64,000 bases of DNA from Thermopolyspora sp040678635 (GTDB taxonomy: Bacteria; Actinomycetota; Actinomycetes; Streptosporangiales; Streptosporangiaceae): positions 434,001-498,000 of the forward strand of contig NZ_JBFATZ010000001.1 in NCBI RefSeq assembly GCF_040678635.1, written 5' to 3'. The position numbers were made by a program, and so were the translations under genes. The notes under the pieces were generated by a model. It was given only the letters and a program-made list of their open reading frames with translations. It did no database searches and was not told where the DNA came from. This document shows, in pieces, positions 26,679 to 35,080 of this stretch; position 1 is the first letter of the stretch, and each line of letters starts with the position of its first letter.

Positions 26679-27653
26679 TTACGGCCGGACGCCCGGACGC
26701 TTTGGAGCCGGGCAGCAGAAGGCCGGGCAGTTGACCGGCTCGGGCTCGGCGAGCAGGTCGGCGACCATCGCGGCGAAGCGCGGATGGGTGTCCGCCGTGG
26801 CGGCGCGGGTCAACGGTATGCCGAGCTCGCGGGCCACCTCCGCCGCCTCGACGTCGAGGTCGTAGACGACCTCCATGTGGTCGCTGACGAACCCGATCGG
26901 CACCAGCACGACCGCCTCGACGCCCTCCTTGCCCAGCACGCGCAGGTGGTCGCAGACGTCCGGCTCCAGCCACGGCACGTGCGGCGGGCCGCTGCGGCTC
27001 TGCCACACCAGGTCCCAGTCCCCGCGGCCCACCCGATCCGCCACGAGCCCCGCCACCCGGCGCAACTGCACCTCGTACCCGCCGCCCCACGGGCTCGCGC
27101 CCGCCGCCATCGACACCGGGATGCTGTGCGCGGTGAACACCAGCCGCGCCCGGTCCCGCACCTGCTCGGGCAGCCGCCCCAGCGCCTCGGCCGCGTGATC
27201 GGCGAACGCCTCGATGAAGGCCGGGTGGTCGTAGTAGTGGCGCAGCCGTACGACCTCGGGGGCCCCGGGCACCTGCGCGCGCGCCCGCTCGATGTCGTCG
27301 AGATACTGCCTGCAACTCGAATAGGAGCTGTAGGCCGAGGTGATGAACGCCGCCGCGCGCCGCACCCCGTCGCCCGCCATCTCCCGCAGCGTGTCCGCGA
27401 GGAACGGATGCCAGTTGCGGTTCCCCCAGTAGATCGGCAGGTCCACGTGCGGCCGAATCGCCTCGATGAGCTCCCGGCACTGCCGGTTGATCGGGCTCAC
27501 CCCGCCGAACCGCTGGTAGTGGGCCTCGACCTCCAGCAGCCGCTCGCGCGGCACGCCGCGCCCCCGTACGACGTTCTCCAGAAACGGCATCACGTCGTCG
27601 GGCTTCTCCGGCCCGCCGAACGAGACGACGAGCAAAGCGTCATAACTCCCCAT
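26679..27653 (-). CDS. cpfC: coproporphyrin III ferrochelatase (ferrochelatase family)
   Basis: A 324-residue soluble enzyme inserting Fe2+ into coproporphyrin III in the actinobacterial haem pathway (formerly HemH). Hallmarks: ALLVVSFGGPEKPDDVMPFL at the N-terminus, the metal-site region TAHSIPVSM (catalytic His), WQSRSGPPHVPWLEPDV and VPIGFVSDHMEVVYDLDVEA (a conserved Glu). The C-terminus carries a Cys cluster, NCPAFCCP, matching the [2Fe-2S] ligands reported for actinobacterial ferrochelatases. ATG 27653 is chosen because the conserved MGSYDALLVVS begins there. It is divergent from the inositol monophosphatase gene with only 40 bp between, so the promoters must overlap. Confidence 0.95.
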   Translation of the reverse strand: MGSYDALLVVSFGGPEKPDDVMPFLENVVRGRGVPRERLLEVEAHYQRFGGVSPINRQCRELIEAIRPHVDLPIYWGNRNWHPFLADTLREMAGDGVRRAAAFITSAYSSYSSCRQYLDDIERARAQVPGAPEVVRLRHYYDHPAFIEAFADHAAEALGRLPEQVRDRARLVFTAHSIPVSMAAGASPWGGGYEVQLRRVAGLVADRVGRGDWDLVWQSRSGPPHVPWLEPDVCDHLRVLGKEGVEAVVLVPIGFVSDHMEVVYDLDVEAAEVARELGIPLTRAATADTHPRFAAMVADLLAEPEPVNCPAFCCPAPKRPGVRP

Positions 27654-27680
27654 GCCTCCATCCAACCGCACGCGCCGATG

Positions 27681-27686
27681 TAGGTT
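27681..27686 (+). promoter_or_regulatory. -10 box TAGGTT for leaderless inositol monophosphatase gene
   Basis: TAGGTT ends 7 nt before GTG 27694, with no Shine-Dalgarno sequence between. It lies within the 40-bp divergent interval with the ferrochelatase gene. Confidence 0.6.
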
Positions 27687-27693
27687 CGGCAGA

Positions 27694-28551
27694 GTGAGCA
27701 ATGTGCTGGACGTTCCCCTGAGTGATCTGCTCGACCTGGCCGTGGGCATCGCCCGGGAGGCCGGCGACATGCTGCTGGACAAGCGGCCGGACCGGCCGGA
27801 GGTGATCCAGACCAAATCCAGCCCGACCGACGTCGTGACGGCGCTGGACCGCGCCGCCGAGGAACTGATCCGGGGACGCATCCGCGAGAGCCGGCCGCAC
27901 GACGCCATCCTCGGCGAGGAGGGGGGCCACAGCTCCGGCGAGAACCGGGTGCGCTGGATCGTCGATCCGGTGGACGGCACGGTCAACTTCCTGTACGGCC
28001 TGCCCGAGTGGTCGGTGAGCATCGCCGTGGAGGTGGACGGCGAGATCGCCGCCGGGGTGGTGAACGTCGTCCCGCGCGGCGAGGTGTTCGCGGCCGAGCG
28101 GGGCGCGGGGGCCTACCTGCTGACCACGGGGGAGCGGCTGCGCTGCAACACCGGCGTGCCGCTGGCGCAGGCGCTGGTCGCCACCGGGTTCGGCTACCGG
28201 CCGGGACGGCGTGCCGTACAGGCGCAGGTGCTGGCGCACGTGCTGCCCCGGGTGCGCGACATCCGGCGCGCGGGATCGGCGGCGTCGGACCTGTGCTCGG
28301 TGGCGGCCGGGCGAGTGGACGCCTACTACGAGCGCGGGCCGCAGTACTGGGACTACGCCGCCGGGGGCCTGATCGCCGTGGAGGCCGGGGCGAGGATCGG
28401 AGGGCTGTACGGCAAGCCGTACAGCCCGGAACTCACGATCTGCGCCGCGCCGGATCTGTTCGAGGAGCTACACGACCTCCTCGCGCCGCTGGACCCGGAA
28501 CGCGATCTACCTGAGCGGGATCTCAGCGGGACATCTGGCGGGGAAGGGTGA
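27694..28551 (+). CDS. inositol monophosphatase family protein
   Basis: A 285-residue Mg-dependent phosphatase (SuhB/IMPase family). Metal-site motifs: ILGEEGG (metal-binding Glu pair), RWIVDPVDGTVNFLYG (Asp-Pro-x-Asp-Gly-Thr) and YWDYAAGGLIAVEAG (W-D-x-A-A-G). The substrate may be myo-inositol-1-phosphate (precursor of mycothiol or phosphatidylinositol) or another sugar phosphate. It starts at GTG 27694 behind a leaderless -10 box. Its 3' end overlaps the end of the convergent 58-residue gene by 29 bp. Confidence 0.93.
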   Translation: MSNVLDVPLSDLLDLAVGIAREAGDMLLDKRPDRPEVIQTKSSPTDVVTALDRAAEELIRGRIRESRPHDAILGEEGGHSSGENRVRWIVDPVDGTVNFLYGLPEWSVSIAVEVDGEIAAGVVNVVPRGEVFAAERGAGAYLLTTGERLRCNTGVPLAQALVATGFGYRPGRRAVQAQVLAHVLPRVRDIRRAGSAASDLCSVAAGRVDAYYERGPQYWDYAAGGLIAVEAGARIGGLYGKPYSPELTICAAPDLFEELHDLLAPLDPERDLPERDLSGTSGGEG

Positions 28552-28699
28552 TGCCGTTGTCGTCGGCGATGCGACGCAGGTCCTCGATCTCCGCGGTGAG
28601 CGTGTCGGCGAGGAAGTCGTCGCCGGCCGACCGGGCCTCCGCCAGACCCTTGTAGGCCTGGTCGAGCCGGAATTCGATCGTGGTCGTGAACTCGCCCAT
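28523..28699 (-). CDS. small conserved actinobacterial protein, 58 aa
   Basis: A 58-residue acidic helical protein, MGEFTTTIEFRLDQAYKGLA..., ending in DDNGITLPRQMSR. ATG 28699 is preceded by AAGGTGAG. Homologous short proteins of unknown function are widespread in actinomycetes as I recall. It has strong coding bias and a good ribosome site. It overlaps the 3' end of the inositol monophosphatase gene tail-to-tail by 29 bp. Function is unknown. Confidence 0.65.
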   Translation of the reverse strand: MGEFTTTIEFRLDQAYKGLAEARSAGDDFLADTLTAEIEDLRRIADDNGITLPRQMSR

Positions 28700-28930
28700 C
28701 TCACCTTCTCTCTCGTGCTGTAGGGGGCAGGGACGGTTGGTTGGACCACGCCCTACCCAGGCGTTGCATTCGGCTAAACATGACTTTCGGAGTTTTTCGC
28801 CAAGTCGCGGTGTGTCGTGTGTCACCTGGGTCACCCGCGTACCGGGCGGCGGCGGGCTTACCGCCCGCTTACGCTGCGAGGGACGAGAATTGGAGGCGGT
28901 TCGGCTCCGACTCCATCCGGAGAAGCGAGT

Positions 28931-28972
28931 CACACGGAGAAGCGCACACGGACAAGCGCACACGGACAAGCG
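28931..28972 (+). repeat. three 14-bp direct repeats just before the response-regulator gene
   Basis: CACACGGAGAAGCG (28931) and CACACGGACAAGCG (28945 and 28959) run head to tail, followed by a partial fourth copy. They end 22 bp before the GTG start of the OmpR-family gene. OmpR-family regulators typically bind direct repeats, so this could be an autoregulatory box; it could also be simple slippage. Confidence 0.75.
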
Positions 28973-28994
28973 CACGAGGAAAGGCGGCGGGACG

Positions 28995-29648
28995 GTGCGG
29001 GTGCTTGTGGTTGAGGACGAGCGGGTGCTCGCGGACGCGATCGCGACGGGCCTGCGTCGCGAGGCCATGGCGGTCGACGTGGCCTACGACGGCGCCGAGG
29101 CGCTGGAGAAGACCTCCTACATCGACTACGACGTGATCGTGCTCGACCGGGACCTGCCGAAGGTGCACGGCGACGAGGTCTGCCGCCGCCTGGTCGCCGA
29201 GCGCACGGCCTCGCGCATCATCATGCTCACCGCCTCCGGCGAGGTGGACGACAAGGTCGAGGGCCTGGAGCTGGGCGCCGACGACTACCTCGCCAAGCCG
29301 TTCGTGTTCCTGGAGCTGGTGGCGCGGGTGCGGGCGCTGGGCAGGCGCTCGGCCCCGGCGCTGCCGCCGGTGCTGGAGCGCGCGGGCATCCGGCTGGACC
29401 CCGGCAAGCGCGTCGTCACCCGCGACGGCCGGGAGGTGACGCTGACCAAGAAGGAGTTCGCGGTCCTGGAGGAGCTGATGCGCGCCGAGGGCGCCGTCGT
29501 CAGCCAGGAGGACCTGCTGGACAAGGCCTGGGACGAGAACATCGACCCGTTCACGAACGTGGTGCGTGTCACGATGATGACGCTGCGCAAGAAGCTCGGC
29601 GAGCCCCAGGTGATCGAGACCGTCCCGGGCGTGGGCTACAAGCTGTGA
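28995..29648 (+). CDS. OmpR-family response regulator
   Basis: A 217-residue two-component regulator. Receiver domain: VLVVEDE with acidic pair Glu7/Asp8, phospho-acceptor Asp51 (VIVLDRDLP), Thr in MLTASG, and Lys in YLAKPF. A linker follows, then the winged-helix DNA-binding domain (LTKKEFAVLEELMR, NVVRVTMMTLRKKLG, VIETVPGVGYKL). GTG 28995 starts directly at the receiver; the frame is open further upstream but encodes nothing similar. The cognate histidine kinase gene begins 8 bp after the stop codon, so it is a classic operon. The target genes are not evident. Confidence 0.95.
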   Translation: MRVLVVEDERVLADAIATGLRREAMAVDVAYDGAEALEKTSYIDYDVIVLDRDLPKVHGDEVCRRLVAERTASRIIMLTASGEVDDKVEGLELGADDYLAKPFVFLELVARVRALGRRSAPALPPVLERAGIRLDPGKRVVTRDGREVTLTKKEFAVLEELMRAEGAVVSQEDLLDKAWDENIDPFTNVVRVTMMTLRKKLGEPQVIETVPGVGYKL

Positions 29649-29655
29649 GCGGCCG

Positions 29656-31017
29656 ATGAGCCAGGACAGGAATCAGGGAACGGCAGGGGCGGGCCCCGGC
29701 TACCCCGCCGGCAAGGCGGCGGGCTGGAAGAGCGAGCAGCTCACCGTCGAGAGCCCGCGCGCCTCCCGGCCCGGCGCCCAGCCGCCCCCGCCCACCGGCC
29801 CGCCGGTCTGGGACGGGCCCCCGCCGCCCTCGCCGATCGCGCTGCGGCCCAGCCCCTACCAGCGGCTGAAGGCGATCAGCGACCGGATGAGCATCCGGGT
29901 GCGGCTCACCCTCATCTACGGCGCGCTGTTCTTCCTCGGCGGGGCCGTGCTGCTGACGGTGATGTACGCGTACGCGGGTCACCTGATGGATGAGATCCTG
30001 CTGATGCCCGGCGACGTGGCCGTCAACCCCCGCTGGTCGCCGGAGGTGATCGACCAGTTCCGTGAGGTGTACGCGCATGAGCGGGAGGCGGCGATCCAGG
30101 GGGTGCAGAGCGCGCTGCTGAGACGGTCGCTGCTCACCCTGTTCGGGCTCGGCGTGATCGCGCTCATCCTCGGCTACTTCGCCGCCGACCGGGCGCTGCG
30201 CCCGGTGCAGAAGATGACCGCCACGGCACGCCGCCTGTCGGAGACCTCCCTCGCCCACGAGCGCATCGACCTGCAGGGCCCCGACGACGAGCTGAAGGAA
30301 CTGGCCGACACCTTCGACGCGATGCTCACCCGGCTCAACCGGGCCTTCGACGCGCAGCGGCGGTTCGTCGACAACGCCTCGCACGAGCTGCGCACCCCGC
30401 TGGCGATCAACCGTACGGTGCTGGAGGTGGCGCTCGGCGACCCGGAGGCGTCGGAGGACCTGAAGGTGCTGGCCCGCACCCTGCTCGGCACCAACGCCCG
30501 CAATGAACATCTCATCGAGGGCCTGCTGCTGCTGGCCCGCAGCGAGCGGGAGCTGAGCGTGCGCAAGGAGGCGGACCTGCGCGAGGTGGCGCAGACCGCC
30601 GTCGACCAGCTCGCCGCGAACGCCGCGGAGAACGGCGTCACCGTGCACGTCAACCTGTTCCCCGCGCGTACGACCGGGGACCCGGTGCTGCTGGAACGGT
30701 GCGTGTCGAACCTGGTGGAGAACGCCATCAAGTACAACGTGCCCGAGGCGGGCCAGTTGTGGGTACGCACGGGAATTCTGGACGGGGGGTCGGTTGTTCA
30801 GGTCGCCAACACCGGGCCGCTGGTGCCCGCGTACGAGGTGGACGACCTGTTCGAGCCGTTCCGGCGGCTCAACGCCGACCGGATCGATTCCGCCCGTGGC
30901 GCGGGCCTCGGCCTGTCGATCGTGCGGGCGGTCGTGCGCGCGCACGGAGGCACGGTCAAGGCGGCCCCGCGGGACGGCGGCGGCCTGGTGGTGACCGTAC
31001 GCCTGCCGCAGGCGTGA
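29656..31017 (+). CDS. two-component sensor histidine kinase
   Basis: A 453-residue membrane kinase. Residues 1-70: proline-rich cytoplasmic N-terminus. Residues 81-106: transmembrane 1. Residues 107-155: short extracellular sensor of about 50 residues. Residues 156-177: transmembrane 2. Then HAMP (RALRPVQKMTATARRLSE), HisKA with His243 in RRFVDNASHELRTPLAINRT, and HATPase with N box NLVENAIKYN and G box GAGLGLSIV. The small extracellular loop suggests membrane or envelope-stress sensing (inference). It is co-transcribed with the upstream OmpR-family regulator. Confidence 0.95.
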   Translation: MSQDRNQGTAGAGPGYPAGKAAGWKSEQLTVESPRASRPGAQPPPPTGPPVWDGPPPPSPIALRPSPYQRLKAISDRMSIRVRLTLIYGALFFLGGAVLLTVMYAYAGHLMDEILLMPGDVAVNPRWSPEVIDQFREVYAHEREAAIQGVQSALLRRSLLTLFGLGVIALILGYFAADRALRPVQKMTATARRLSETSLAHERIDLQGPDDELKELADTFDAMLTRLNRAFDAQRRFVDNASHELRTPLAINRTVLEVALGDPEASEDLKVLARTLLGTNARNEHLIEGLLLLARSERELSVRKEADLREVAQTAVDQLAANAAENGVTVHVNLFPARTTGDPVLLERCVSNLVENAIKYNVPEAGQLWVRTGILDGGSVVQVANTGPLVPAYEVDDLFEPFRRLNADRIDSARGAGLGLSIVRAVVRAHGGTVKAAPRDGGGLVVTVRLPQA

Positions 31018-31042
31018 CTCCCCGGAACAACCGGCGGGGGAG
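31018..31042 (+). terminator. weak hairpin after the two-component operon
   Basis: CTCCCCGG-AACAA-CCGGCGGGGGAG forms an approximately 8-bp stem with a small bulge immediately after the kinase stop codon. Confidence 0.4.
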
Positions 31043-31302
31043 CGTCTCAAAACGGTGCGGACATGTGGTTGGATGTGCCGTCGAACATGTCGGGCCACGC
31101 GTCCGGCGCTGGGGGTTTGGCCATATTTGGCTAACTCGGCGTGCCGGAAGCACGGCCCCGGCGTGCTAGGAGGTTCGTGATATGCCATCTCGGGGTACCG
31201 ATGCAAAATCTCCCCGGTGAAACGGGCACAAGATGGGCTTCCCAGACGTTATAGGCGCGCGACGGTGCGCAGACACATAGATGAGGGGGATGGAGTACTC
31301 AC

Positions 31303-31602
31303 ATGGCTACCGACTACGACAGCCCACGTAAGACCGACGACGACCTGAGCGAGGACAGCCTCCAGGAGCTCCAGGCGCGGCGGAGCGACAAGTCCTCCGG
31401 CAGCATCGACATCGACGAGACCGACCTGGCCGAGTCGCTGGAGCTGCCCGGCGCGGACCTGTCGAACGAAGAGCTGTCGCTGCGGGTGATACCCAGGCAG
31501 GCCGACGAGTTCACCTGCTCGCGCTGCTTCCTGGTGCACCACCGCAGCCAGCTCGCCTCCGAGCGGAACGGTCAGCAGGTCTGCCGCGAGTGCGCCGCCT
31601 GA
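31303..31602 (+). CDS. DUF4193 zinc-ribbon-like protein
   Basis: A 99-residue DUF4193 protein. It has a disordered acidic N-terminus (MATDYDSPRKTDDDLSEDSL), a conserved ELPGADLSNEELSLRVIP core and a C-terminal zinc ribbon of two Cys pairs, FTCSRCFLV and QVCRECAA. ATG 31303 follows a G-rich ribosome site (GGGGGATGGAG). The family is restricted to Actinobacteria and highly conserved; its role is unknown, and the ribbon suggests interaction with the transcription or translation machinery. The 451-residue gene starts 28 bp downstream, probably in the same transcript. Confidence 0.9.
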   Translation: MATDYDSPRKTDDDLSEDSLQELQARRSDKSSGSIDIDETDLAESLELPGADLSNEELSLRVIPRQADEFTCSRCFLVHHRSQLASERNGQQVCRECAA

Positions 31603-31630
31603 CCGTTCCGATGATAGGAGGGTCCGCGTT

Positions 31631-32986
31631 GTGACATCCAAAGCGGATCGGTCATCCGGCGACGACGACACCCGCGCCGGCGACGATGCCGGCGCAGAGG
31701 TCCGCACTGGGACCGGTACTGAGGCCGGTACCGGGGCTGGTACTGGGGCCGGTACTGGGGTCGGCAGTGAGGCCGGCAGTGAGGCCGGTACTGGAGCAGG
31801 CGCCGGGGCCGATGCCGGAGTCGGCGCCGAGCCCGGCGGGCCGGCCGGTGCGGCCGACGCGGTCGGCGACGCCGGTGGGAAGGCCGCCGGAGAGGACCTC
31901 GCGACCGGCGACGGCACCGCCGACAGCCCGGCGGGCGGCGCCGGAAACGGCGCCGGAAAAGACGCCGCCGAAAAGGACGCCGTCCCCGACGGCGAAACCG
32001 GCGACCACGGAACCGGAAACGGTGCGACCGGACAGGACGACTCCGGAAATGACGGAACCGGACAGGGTGGGGCCGGAGCCGACCGGACCGGAAGCGACGC
32101 AACCGGAGACGACGGGACCGGAAGTGACGGGACCGGAAGTGACGGGACCGGAAGTGACGGGACCGGAAGTGACGGGACCGGAAGTGACGGGACCGGAAGT
32201 GACGGGACCGGAGACGGCGGAACCGTAAACGACGAAACAGAAAACGACATCGCGAAGAACGACGAGGTAGCCGAACTCGTCGGCAAGCTCGCCGAGCGTG
32301 AGGAACTGGACACGGCCGAGCGGCGACGGCTGCTCGGCCGTCTCACCGTGGCACTCCGACGGCGGGCGAAACAGGCACGCGCGTCCGGAGCGGCCAGAGG
32401 CAAGTGGCTGGCCGACGTCTTCATGTCGATCGCGCCACGGGTTCCGATCCGCGACCTGTCCACCCTACAGGAGCACCACTACGGACTCACCGGCGAAGAG
32501 CTGGCCGAGGACCTGATCCGCACCGCGGCCAAGGCCACCACGGCGGTCGGCGCGGTCGGCGGGGCCCTGGCCGCGGCGGAGTTCGCCGCGCCGCCGCTGC
32601 TGCTGTCGGCCCCCGCCCAGCTCGTGGCGGAGACCCTCGTGGTGGCCGCCATCGAGGTCAAGCTCATCGCCGAGCTGCACGAGGTGTACGGCGTGGCCGT
32701 CCCCGGCACGCCGACCCAGCGGGCGCTGGCGTTCACCACGGCGTGGTCCAAGCAGCGCGGCGTGGACCCGCTGACCCCGGGATCGGTCACGATCGCGCTC
32801 GGCACCGCGGCCAAGACCGCCCTGCGCAACCGCCTGATGCGCACCCTCGGACGGCATCTGACGACCCTCGGGCCCTTCCTGACCGGGGCCGTCGCCGGCG
32901 GCACGCTCAACCGGATGGCCACACGTCGGCTCGGGCGGGCCGTACGGGAGGATCTACGCAGACAACGCGCTCTACCCCCAGGATAA
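31631..32986 (+). CDS. conserved hypothetical protein with Gly/Asp/Thr repeat N-terminus
   Basis: A 451-residue protein. Residues 1-205 are low complexity: GTxAGTG runs, then six perfect and one partial DGTGS pentapeptides. Residues 215-451 are the ordered part: a helical VAELVGKLAEREELDTAERRR, a central Ala-rich hydrophobic stretch (AAKATTAVGAVGGALAAAEF...) with one or two membrane-associated helices, and a basic C-terminus. The ordered part resembles conserved actinobacterial membrane-associated proteins of unknown function. GTG 31631 has AGGAGGG 8 bp upstream. It is in a likely operon with the DUF4193 gene. Confidence 0.75.
   Translation: MTSKADRSSGDDDTRAGDDAGAEVRTGTGTEAGTGAGTGAGTGVGSEAGSEAGTGAGAGADAGVGAEPGGPAGAADAVGDAGGKAAGEDLATGDGTADSPAGGAGNGAGKDAAEKDAVPDGETGDHGTGNGATGQDDSGNDGTGQGGAGADRTGSDATGDDGTGSDGTGSDGTGSDGTGSDGTGSDGTGSDGTGDGGTVNDETENDIAKNDEVAELVGKLAEREELDTAERRRLLGRLTVALRRRAKQARASGAARGKWLADVFMSIAPRVPIRDLSTLQEHHYGLTGEELAEDLIRTAAKATTAVGAVGGALAAAEFAAPPLLLSAPAQLVAETLVVAAIEVKLIAELHEVYGVAVPGTPTQRALAFTTAWSKQRGVDPLTPGSVTIALGTAAKTALRNRLMRTLGRHLTTLGPFLTGAVAGGTLNRMATRRLGRAVREDLRRQRALPPG
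32111..32214 (+). repeat. 15-bp in-frame tandem repeat, 6 perfect units plus one partial
   Basis: GACGGGACCGGAAGT repeats at 32111, 32126, 32141, 32156, 32171 and 32186, with a partial unit at 32201. It encodes (Asp-Gly-Thr-Gly-Ser)n. The six units are identical, so the array is probably still length-variable between strains. Confidence 0.95.
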
Positions 32987-33093
32987 TTGCTAAACCGAAA
33001 TGTCCTATTAATTCGCCCACGGTCATGATTTTCGATATGTGAGAACTCTATGACCGAGAGTCGGATACGAGAGCTGGTGCCCGGTTTCGTATG

Positions 33094-33112
33094 GTGGTCC
33101 TAAACGGACCAC
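33094..33112 (+). promoter_or_regulatory. 7-bp perfect inverted repeat just upstream of the otsA ribosome site
   Basis: GTGGTCC-TAAAC-GGACCAC sits 13 bp before the GTG start of otsA, directly in front of the GGGAGG ribosome-binding sequence. It can be a protein operator or an RNA hairpin limiting translation. Confidence 0.5.
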
Positions 33113-33125
33113 ACCGGGAGGTCGA

Positions 33126-34511
<1,386 letters not shown>

Positions 34512-34686
34512 CCGGAGGGATAGCTGGAGGAATAGCCAGCACCCCGACGACCCGGCCCGACCGGGACCGACGCGGAGGCGTGCCCCATAACGACCCCCAC
34601 TACGACAACCCCTCTCACGACGACCCCCATCACGACTCCGCGACGCCGGGACATCCGCCCGGACAGGATCTCCCCGGACAGGACCT

Positions 34687-34971
34687 CTAGGACAAGCCGC
34701 CGGCCTTCTGCTTCCAGGACTGCCACCGCTTGGCGGCGGTACGGGTGGCGACGATGCGCGTCACCTCCATGCCGACGCCCATGACGACGGCGTACCCGAT
34801 CGCCTCGGCCATGCTGATCTCCAGCGAGTCGGGGTCGGCCGGCGGCTTCTTACCGGTCACCTTCTGCCAGCCGAACTCGATGGCCTTGCGCGCCACGAAA
34901 CCGGTTCCCAGCCCGATCAGGGCTCCGACGACGCGCCACGCCATCTCCGGCTTGTCTGGCTTCTCCGCCAT
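34687..34971 (-). CDS. DUF4235 small membrane protein
   Basis: A 94-residue DUF4235 protein. It has an N-terminal amphipathic or hydrophobic helix (AWRVVGALIGLGTGFVARKA), a central GWQKVTGKKPPADPDSLE typical of the family, a second hydrophobic helix (AIGYAVVMGVGMEVTRI) and a basic C-terminus (AAKRWQSWKQKAG). It is probably an inner-membrane hairpin of unknown function. ATG 34971 is behind GGAAGGGGAG. It is convergent with otsA and divergent from valS, 109 bp apart. The 175 bp between otsA and this gene carry only short direct repeats (CCCGGACAGGATCT and a close copy). Confidence 0.88.
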   Translation of the reverse strand: MAEKPDKPEMAWRVVGALIGLGTGFVARKAIEFGWQKVTGKKPPADPDSLEISMAEAIGYAVVMGVGMEVTRIVATRTAAKRWQSWKQKAGGLS

Positions 34972-35066
34972 GAGGCACTCCCCTTCCTGACTAGGATTCG
35001 AACCCTACTGCCCGCCGTGCGTACACGTGCGCATTCAACGGGCGCACGCCGGTGCCGCCGTTGTCC

Positions 35067-35072
35067 TACCAT
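35067..35072 (+). promoter_or_regulatory. -10 box TACCAT for leaderless valS
   Basis: TACCAT lies 8 nt upstream of ATG 35081 and there is no ribosome-binding sequence, so valS is probably translated from a leaderless mRNA. No T-box leader is present. Confidence 0.5.
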
Positions 35073-35080
35073 TCAGTGGC

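Noticed and set aside
34985..35080. Possible minus-strand tRNA with a GGTTCGAATCC T-loop-like sequence and a D-arm-like TGGTAGGACAACGG
   Set aside because: The five bases flanking TTCGAAT do not pair as a T-stem and no acceptor or anticodon stem forms. The region is explained by the divergent promoters of valS and the DUF4235 gene.
35027..35080. T-box or other riboswitch leader for valS
   Set aside because: There is no room for a leader: the -10 box lies 8 nt from the start codon, and no specifier stem or T-box sequence is seen.
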